Shown here one piece after another: positions 59,101 through 64,000 of a DNA stretch of 64,000 nt. The position numbers were made by a program, and so were the translations under genes. Numbering within the stretch: position 1 is the first letter of the stretch; the number at the start of each line of letters is the position of its first letter. This DNA comes from Trebouxia sp. TZW2008 (Eukaryota > Chlorophyta > Trebouxiophyceae > Trebouxiales > Trebouxiaceae): the NCBI GenBank assembly GCA_002118135.1, contig BDIU01000346.1:1-64000 (forward strand), in the 5' to 3' direction. A model generated the notes under the pieces. It saw only the letters and a list, made by a program, of their open reading frames with translations, had not been told where the DNA came from and searched no databases.

Positions 59101-61813
59101 CACGCGTGTCCGTGCAACTATGGATGTGAGGGCTGCATACCTGCTTTTGGCTTTCTCTTTGGCATTTGGTCAAGCTCAAATTTCAGCAGAATGAGGCCAG
59201 TGGCAGTCAGGCCCAACAGCAGGACCAGCAGGCTGATGGCAGCGCCGCCACTGCTGCCACCGCTGCCGCCATCTGAGTCCTGACTGCTGCCACTGCCGCC
59301 GCCATCGTTGCCACCGCCGCCGCCGGCCCCCCTGCCACCGCCACCATTTGAGCCACCTTTGCCTGTTACAGCAGATATTTGTTGTGTTTGGTTGACTTTC
59401 TGGCCACAGCAACATAATCTCACTATTCCTGCGGGCAAGACTGAAGGCATCTACACTACAGCAGTGACAGACCATATACATTGCACAACGAGCGGAAGCA
59501 AGAAAGCAAATGTTCATTGTTGTTCAAGATATAAAACAATATGGAGATGGAGTTTCTCTGAGTATTTACCTGAGTATCCATCAGCACTCAAGGCACCACT
59601 GCTGGCCCTGCTTGCCCCAGCTGTGGTCAGCCCTTCGGCGTTACTGCCCTTGCTGTTGTCGCTTGGAGACAAGGCATCGCTGTTGGACAGTGCAGGCGTC
59701 TGAGCTGAAGCTGGACCAAACCTGCATATAAGATAGCTGATTTGTATGCAGGTGTAATTTGCAGCAATACAGGCACACCGCTTTCACCTGCTCAGAGCCT
59801 CTACATGTTTCAGAGTCAAGTGCATGCAATGTCAGGCAGCAGGCAGCTCTTGTGTTCAACAACAGAGCAGCCTCTGATGCATGCACTGTTTAGCAAAATA
59901 TAGGCCTGCATGCAGAATATATGGAATGATATGTCAAGTCCTGGCAAGAGTCAATGTGGCAGCATTTAATATTAGGTCAATGGTGTGAGCGTTTAGCAAT
60001 CAGGTTTAGTCATTTGGTTTAGCAATTAGGGTTGATGGAGGTGCTGTTACCAAGACCAGTAACACACGCTGATAGAGTTTATTGCCGACATGCAGGCAGC
60101 TTTGTTGACTGGCTGAAGCACAGAAGACCCTTCTTCTTCATACCTGGCTCGCCATGAGTTGCTGCGCTGCAGCTTGCTCTGCTTGCCGCTCTGTTCCACT
60201 CCACTGCCACCAGCCCTAGGGCTGTCTAAGGAAGCCCCAGGGCTGTTTGTAGATGCCGCAGGGCTTTTTGAAGAAGCCCCAGGGCTGAGTGCAGAAGCTC
60301 CAGCGCCGTTTGCAGAAGCCCCAGGGATGTTTGACGAAGCCCCAGGCTGCTTTGGCTCAGCCTTGCCTCTACTTGCTACCTTAGTCACAGCCTCTTTGGC
60401 AGGAGCTGCACTGCTGCCAGCAGCTGTTTTGCTGGTTTTGACGGGAACAAGATCAGCGGGTACAATCTCCTGCGCACCTGTCAGCTTCCCGGCAGCATCC
60501 AGCTTAGGTCGTGTGACATAAGTCATGACAGGTGCTCCTAACTGCGTCACATCAGCAATCTCGCTTGCCTTTGCACTGGCTGACCTTGATACCGGGCTTG
60601 ACTCAGACTCAGAGTCAGACTCTGGCATCTGGGTGCTGGGCTTGAGTGCAGGGGCAGGGCTGTTTCGGGCCTGCCCTGTGGCGGTGGCCGCAGCCCATAT
60701 GGCAGGTGATGGCCGCTCCACCTTAGTCAGCACTGGACCAGCAGCGGATGCAGTAGCTGCCTCAGTAGAACTCCTGTCAGCTGCTTCAACCTGAGGTGAT
60801 GACATAATGCCTGCTTTGTCAGCTGCCTTGTCAGCTGTCTTGCCAGTTGCGATGTCAGCTGCTTGGCCATCACGCATTGACAGTGAGGCAGTTGGCGCCT
60901 TCGCAAGGGGCTGGCTGGGGCCTGTCCCTGCCAAGAGCTCAAGGCCGCTGGCTGACTGGGCTGCATTGCTGCTAGGGCTGTTTGCAGCAGCCCCAGAAGC
61001 AGCCCTGGAGGCAGAAGAAGAACAGGACACATTGCTGCTTGTGGTTGCAGCAGACAAGGACTTGAATTTGTCTTCTGCAGAGGCTGAAGCAGAAGAAGAA
61101 GGCTGAACTGCAGTTTTGCTTGCAGCTGATGTCACAGCAGAAGATCTTCTTGCTGCCTCATTGACTGAAAAAGAAGACTCTTGTGATGAGTCAGCTCTGG
61201 ATGAAGAAGAGGAAGACAGCCCAGCTTTACTGTCAGCCCTGTTGACAGATTTGCTCTGAGGTGCTGCTTCCTTGGCAGCACCAGTCGAAGCTACAGGAGC
61301 CATTGTGGGAGCCCTAGCCAGCGATGAGGAAGAGCGGGACCTAGCGCTAGCAGGTGATGAAGCAGAGGAGCTGCAACCAGGCTCAGCAGCCCTGTCAGCA
61401 GTATGGGGTGACTCAACAGCAGGCTGCTTATTGTCGGCTGCAAGCCCTCCTGCAGGGCTGCCCTGGACGCCCTGGGCTTTTGAGGAAGAAGAAGGCGAGC
61501 TGGCGCTGCCCTCAACACAACTGCCCACAGGGCTGTTGGAAACAGCCCTTGAGGCGCTGCCCTCAGCACCACTGCCCACGGGGCTGTTGGAAACAGCCCT
61601 TGAGGCGGTTACAGAAGACTCAGGCTGAGGCTGATTAGCAACATTTGGAGGCAGCCCCTTTGTGCCAGTGGGCAGACTTTGCCCTGAAAGGCTGCTGTTT
61701 TGCCCGTTGTCAAAAGCTCTGGCTATAGCAGGGGTAGAACCAGCGATGATTTTGCCATCTGTGCCCTTTCTAGTGTCAGGCTGCTGGGTGGCAGCTGACT
61801 TGGACTTCCCTCC
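47178..61813 (-). CDS. giant membrane-anchored coiled-coil protein, both ends open
   Basis: Exons: 61813-60144, 59721-59570, 59362-59141, 57937-57636, 56413-56330, 55605-55421, 55011-53043, 52488-50775, 50154-50051, 49391-49285, 48644-48502, 48277-48174, 47911-47833, 47494-47178. All phases fit, giving about 2,384 codons. Order: Ser/Ala-rich disordered part; Gly/Ser-rich run with one membrane helix (AAISLLVLLLGLTATGLILL) followed by basic MPKRKPKA; a charged linker; then more than 1,200 residues of Gln/Ala/Leu heptads (Q-A-Q-H-A type). The C-terminal exons encode a repeated module (GEDVEAVM.RL...LKE.QAK, then EARL...RAQRNKLL.AFEG). Such architecture suits a tether or scaffold on an organelle, like golgins or MFP1, but no family is recognised. 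The stop may be at 47043 by read-through or in an unseen exon; upstream exons probably lie beyond 62.4 kb. Confidence 0.82.
47762..47826 (+). other. G-tract run, possible G-quadruplex
   Basis: GGGGG/GGGG tracts on the plus strand, C-rich on the gene's sense strand, beginning just inside the intron after the exon ending at 47833. The same arrangement occurs after CWF19-like exon 4. Confidence 0.6.
49065..49230 (-). repeat. two donor stubs of the exon ending at 49285
   Basis: The exon end (AAEDDMEAVIAR) with GTGAGTC or GTCAGTC donors recurs at about 49183-49228 and 49068-49112, downstream of the real donor. Spacing is about 100-120 bp. Donor consensus is kept in both. Confidence 0.87.
49750..49932 (-). 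repeat. two donor stubs of the exon ending at 50051
   Basis: ALKERQAKLDNHRL with a GTATGC donor (about 49876-49932) and QKERQAKLDNDHL with GTCAGC (about 49752-49797) copy the exon end ALKERQAKLDQDRL. The first carries a stop where the exon has GEN. Confidence 0.87.
50226..50278 (-). repeat. acceptor stub of the exon starting at 50154
   Basis: CTTGCAG plus VAGEDVEAAMERLRLQA, a copy of GAGEDVEAVMERLRLQA about 120 bp upstream. No donor. Confidence 0.88.
55695..55940 (-). repeat. two acceptor stubs of the exon starting at 55605
   Basis: Copies of SEVAALRADLLALRQFHLRS at about 55700-55785 and 55870-55938, upstream of the full exon. The nearer copy is clear (ALRADLLAVWQIHLKSQAPS), the farther one more decayed. 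Confidence 0.85.
56190..56242 (-). repeat. donor stub of the exon ending at 56330
   Basis: A damaged copy of the exon end (coding QLHRRDTEAQAHK) with a GTCATC donor, about 130 bp downstream of the true donor. Confidence 0.7.
56560..57120 (-). repeat. four upstream copies of the exon at 56413-56330
   Basis: CTGCAG-type acceptor plus EQVARAATEEALAVALSQ recurs near 56560-56605, 56655-56745, 56878-56932 and 57058-57115. The copy at 56655-56745 spans the whole exon but its donor position reads CAGATC, so it cannot be spliced there. The last two share about 180 bp of nearly identical flank, a recent duplication. Confidence 0.88.
58020..58250 (-). repeat. acceptor stubs of the exon starting at 57937
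   Basis: GTGCAGCTGAGTCAAGACCA-like copies of the exon start (coding FAPNAMSILAYQM) lie at about 58025-58075 and 58146-58195, with a shorter trace near 58225-58250. Period is about 120 bp. Confidence 0.83.
58677..59122. mobile_element. hAT-type MITE, 446 bp, with intact ends
   Basis: Perfect 18-bp terminal inverted repeats (CATAGTTGCACGGACACG) and an 8-bp target duplication GATGTGAG at 58669-58676 and 59123-59130. Eight-base duplications are the mark of hAT transposases. Subterminal ACACGGC/GACACG motifs recur near both ends. No transposase is encoded, so it must move in trans. It is inserted 18 nt into the intron that follows the exon ending at 59141 of the coiled-coil gene. Perfect ends suggest a recent insertion. 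Confidence 0.92.
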
Positions 61814-61854
61814 CTGCAGACATTACATAATTTTCAGCACAGCACAGACACACA

Positions 61855-62395
61855 GACGCATGCACAATCAGACAGTATCAGGCTGTTGGGTGGCAGCTGA
61901 CTTGGAACTCCCTCCCTGCAGCCATTACATAAGTTTCAGTACAGCACAAGCGCACAGCCGCACAGACACACACACAATCAGAGAGTGTCAGGCTGTTGGG
62001 TAGCAGCTGACTCGAATCTGCCTCCCTGCAACCATTGACAAAGTTTGAGCTCAGCACACAGGCGCATAGACACACACTCGCATGCACAATCAGCCAGTGT
62101 CAGGCTGTTGAGTGGCAGCTGACTTGGACCCGCATCCCTGCAGCCATTACACAACTTTTAGCACAGCACAGACTTACACAGACACGAAGACACACAGACG
62201 CATGCACAATTAGGCAGCATCAGGCTGTTGGGTGGCAGCTGATTTGGACTTGGCCCCCTGCAACACTTTTGAGCCCAGCACAGACACACCGACACATGGA
62301 TGGATGTATGCGCAGATATGTGGACCTTTGCCATTGTCAGTTCGTTGGTTGGCAGCTGGCTCATACTTGCCTCTGTTCACCCACCACACTGACAG
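61855..62395 (-). repeat. five acceptor stubs of the exon starting at 61813
   Basis: CTGCAGGGAGGGAAGTCCAA and the codons for GGKSKSAATQQPDT recur, increasingly changed, at about 61873-61920, 61985-62033, 62098-62145, 62217-62266 and 62335-62385. Period is about 115-120 bp. All stop after about 45 bases of exon. Intron parts with CACAGACACACAGACGCATG-like sequence are shared. The most regular array in the window. Confidence 0.9.
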
Positions 62396-64000
62396 CAGAG
62401 CACAGTACAATACGACGCAGCGCAAATCGAGCACCACCAAGCTTCAGTCATGGTGCCAGCTTGGCACACTAACTACTCCCAGCAGAAATGGTGGGAAGGA
62501 TGCTGGCAGGAGACAAAGGGAGAAGGCAAGTAAAGTCTGCGACAACATGCAGATTGAGACAGCTGAGCATGTGAAAGCACTGCGGACGGAGAATCGAAAG
62601 AAGAGGAGAAGCAGGTAGAGGTAAAGGTACGGGAAAAAGAACAGCAACAGGAAGAGGCAGGGGAGGAGCAAGAGGAAGAGAAAAAGACAAGCAAGAGCAA
62701 GACAAGGGGAAAGAGGGTACATGGGACCCATGATCTAAGGAAGAGGAGCAGAAGCAAGAGGAGTACCGCAAGCAATGTAAAAACAGGCAGTACTCGTGTT
62801 CATCAGGCAGACAGCACAGCACAGCACAGCACAGTACAGCACAGCACAGCACCCTTTTTAGACAACACAAGGGAGAGCAGCAGAAGCAAGATGACTACGG
62901 CAAGAAGTGGAAAAACAGGCACCACTCCTGTTAATCCGGCAGTATGCACAGGACCTAGAAATGGCGCACTTCGTAGCTACAAATCATGCTGATCTAGCTA
63001 CTGCATAAGCCAGCTCTAGGCCCCATGCAGTCTGCCTGACTGGCAGAAATGATGACTGATTCCGCATTGATTAAAGTACTCCTCTTGCATCTGTTCCTAA
63101 TTTCGAACGTCATCCAGACAACACTAAAAGGCAAGCATTGCAGCAGCAATGCTGCCTGCCAGCGCTAGGCTCATGACTGGCTGATCGGTGCGCGCCTCTC
63201 ATGACAACATCAATGCCCGCTGCTCACATTAACAACAATGGAAGAGGCACAACAATGAGGAGGAGAAGATGAAATGAAGAAGAAGAGTAGGGGAGGGTGA
63301 GGATGGTGAAGGAGGGGGAGGAAACAGAGAGGTCGGAGCTGAAGAAGTAGAACCTGCACTTGAATGGAGTCCAGCATGAGGCTCATGGCTACTTGCCATA
63401 TGCTGCAACTGCTGCTGACTCAGATAGTTGCTGCTTTTGCTCAGAGCCACAAATGCTGCACAGGATTGTTGCTATGTCCTTTGGGACAGAGAGTTGAACG
63501 TACAACAATAGAAGTGATTCACAAGCAGTGAGCAGTGCCTGCTAGCATAAGGCTCACAGCCTGGTTGCCCTATTCCTGAAGTGGGACCAAACAGCTGTTG
63601 ACGGAAGGTAAATACACAAGAAGCAGAAGAAGGGCAAGATCAAGAGGAAGAAGTGCAAGCAAGGCAACTGAGCAAGAAGATCTGAACAGAGCGAGCATCA
63701 TGGTTGCAAAACTGCCTGCCAGCATGAGGCTCATGACCTGGTTGTCTTGTTCGCAAAGCCTTAAATTGCTGTTCAGGCAGAAACAAAAGAAGCAGAAGAA
63801 TACAAACAAGGCAAAGGAGAAGAAGAAGGGAAGCAGCTGAAAGAGAAGACATCACACCTGGCAGGAAGCCAGCACCATGGTCGTAGCAACACCTGCTGAC
63901 AATAAGCTCATGGCATGGTGCTGCGCCTCATGCTTCACCTAGTCAAAATGATGAAACAGACGAAGAAGAAGGGGGCGCCAAGAAGAAGATCACAAAGCAC
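62396..64000 (-). repeat. long stub-like array with pyrimidine tracts, about 170-bp period
   Basis: On the minus strand, CTTCTTCT-type pyrimidine tracts alternate with a short unit coding VMSLMLAG-like sequence (plus strand CCAGCATGAGGCTCATGACC) near 63155, 63370, 63545, 63717 and 63890. This looks like another acceptor array of an upstream exon of the coiled-coil gene. A second pair at about 62745-62812 and 62882-62945 shares AGCAGAAGCAAGA and AAAACAGGCA. I could not pick out a complete exon here. The plus strand is open for about 350 bp near 62600-62945 but is low in complexity. Confidence 0.5.
62811..62852. repeat. (CACAG)n microsatellite
   Basis: About eight ACAGC units, one interrupted by GTACA. 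Simple sequence. Confidence 0.9.

Noticed and set aside
62469..62945. Plus-strand Lys/Glu/Arg-rich coding region
   Set aside because: Open but low in complexity, and best explained as pyrimidine tracts of minus-strand introns.
1..64000. tRNA genes
   Set aside because: I looked for B-box GGTTCGA-type sequences with matching A-boxes and stems and found none that fold convincingly; a covariance-model scan would settle it.

Overview
The window is nuclear DNA from an intron-rich photosynthetic eukaryote, most likely a green alga. The clues are a nuclear MEP-pathway gene (ispF), a nuclear Ycf45/SpoIIIAA-type ATPase, a TTLL4/5-like tubulin ligase, an L1-type LINE, a eukaryotic 5S rRNA gene and GT-AG introns. 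Genus and class cannot be fixed by reading alone; all gene models below were spliced by eye, using splice sites, exon phase and family motifs.

Layout. 1-829 (+): end of a small GIY-YIG domain gene. 1347-5960 (-): decayed LINE with endonuclease, reverse transcriptase and ORF1 pieces. 6544-19378 (-): a complete 15-exon CWF19L2-like spliceosome gene, 952 codons, all phases consistent. 19989-21425 (+): ispF, divergent from it across about 600 bp. 22128-31046 (+): 10-exon TTLL polyglutamylase-like gene, with a 5S rRNA copy inside one intron. 33316-37917 (+): Ycf45/SpoIIIAA-like P-loop ATPase with one apparent frameshift. 38625-45219 (-): three tandem paralogues of an unrecognised family sharing one intron at the same position and phase. 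45607-45723 (+): second 5S copy. 47178-61813 (-): at least 14 exons of a giant coiled-coil protein with a Ser/Ala-rich N-terminal part, one membrane segment and a four-fold C-terminal module; its 5' end probably lies beyond 62 kb or outside the window. An intact-looking 446 bp hAT-type MITE sits 18 nt into one of its introns.

The main discovery is a pattern that crosses unrelated genes. Most exons are accompanied in the flanking introns by decayed tandem partial copies of themselves. Copies upstream carry the acceptor plus the 5' part of the exon; copies downstream carry the 3' part of the exon plus the donor. I call these acceptor stubs and donor stubs. I count more than 40 around about 20 exons of five loci, with spacings of about 100-300 bp and visible divergence between copies. 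They explain most of the repetitive intron sequence, and I know of no description of such a system. The simplest reading is recurrent short tandem duplication across splice junctions, filtered by selection so that only copies that can be skipped survive.

The LINE, ispF and intergenic spacers show little or none of this. A 74-base assembly gap lies inside one stub array, so copy numbers there are not certain.
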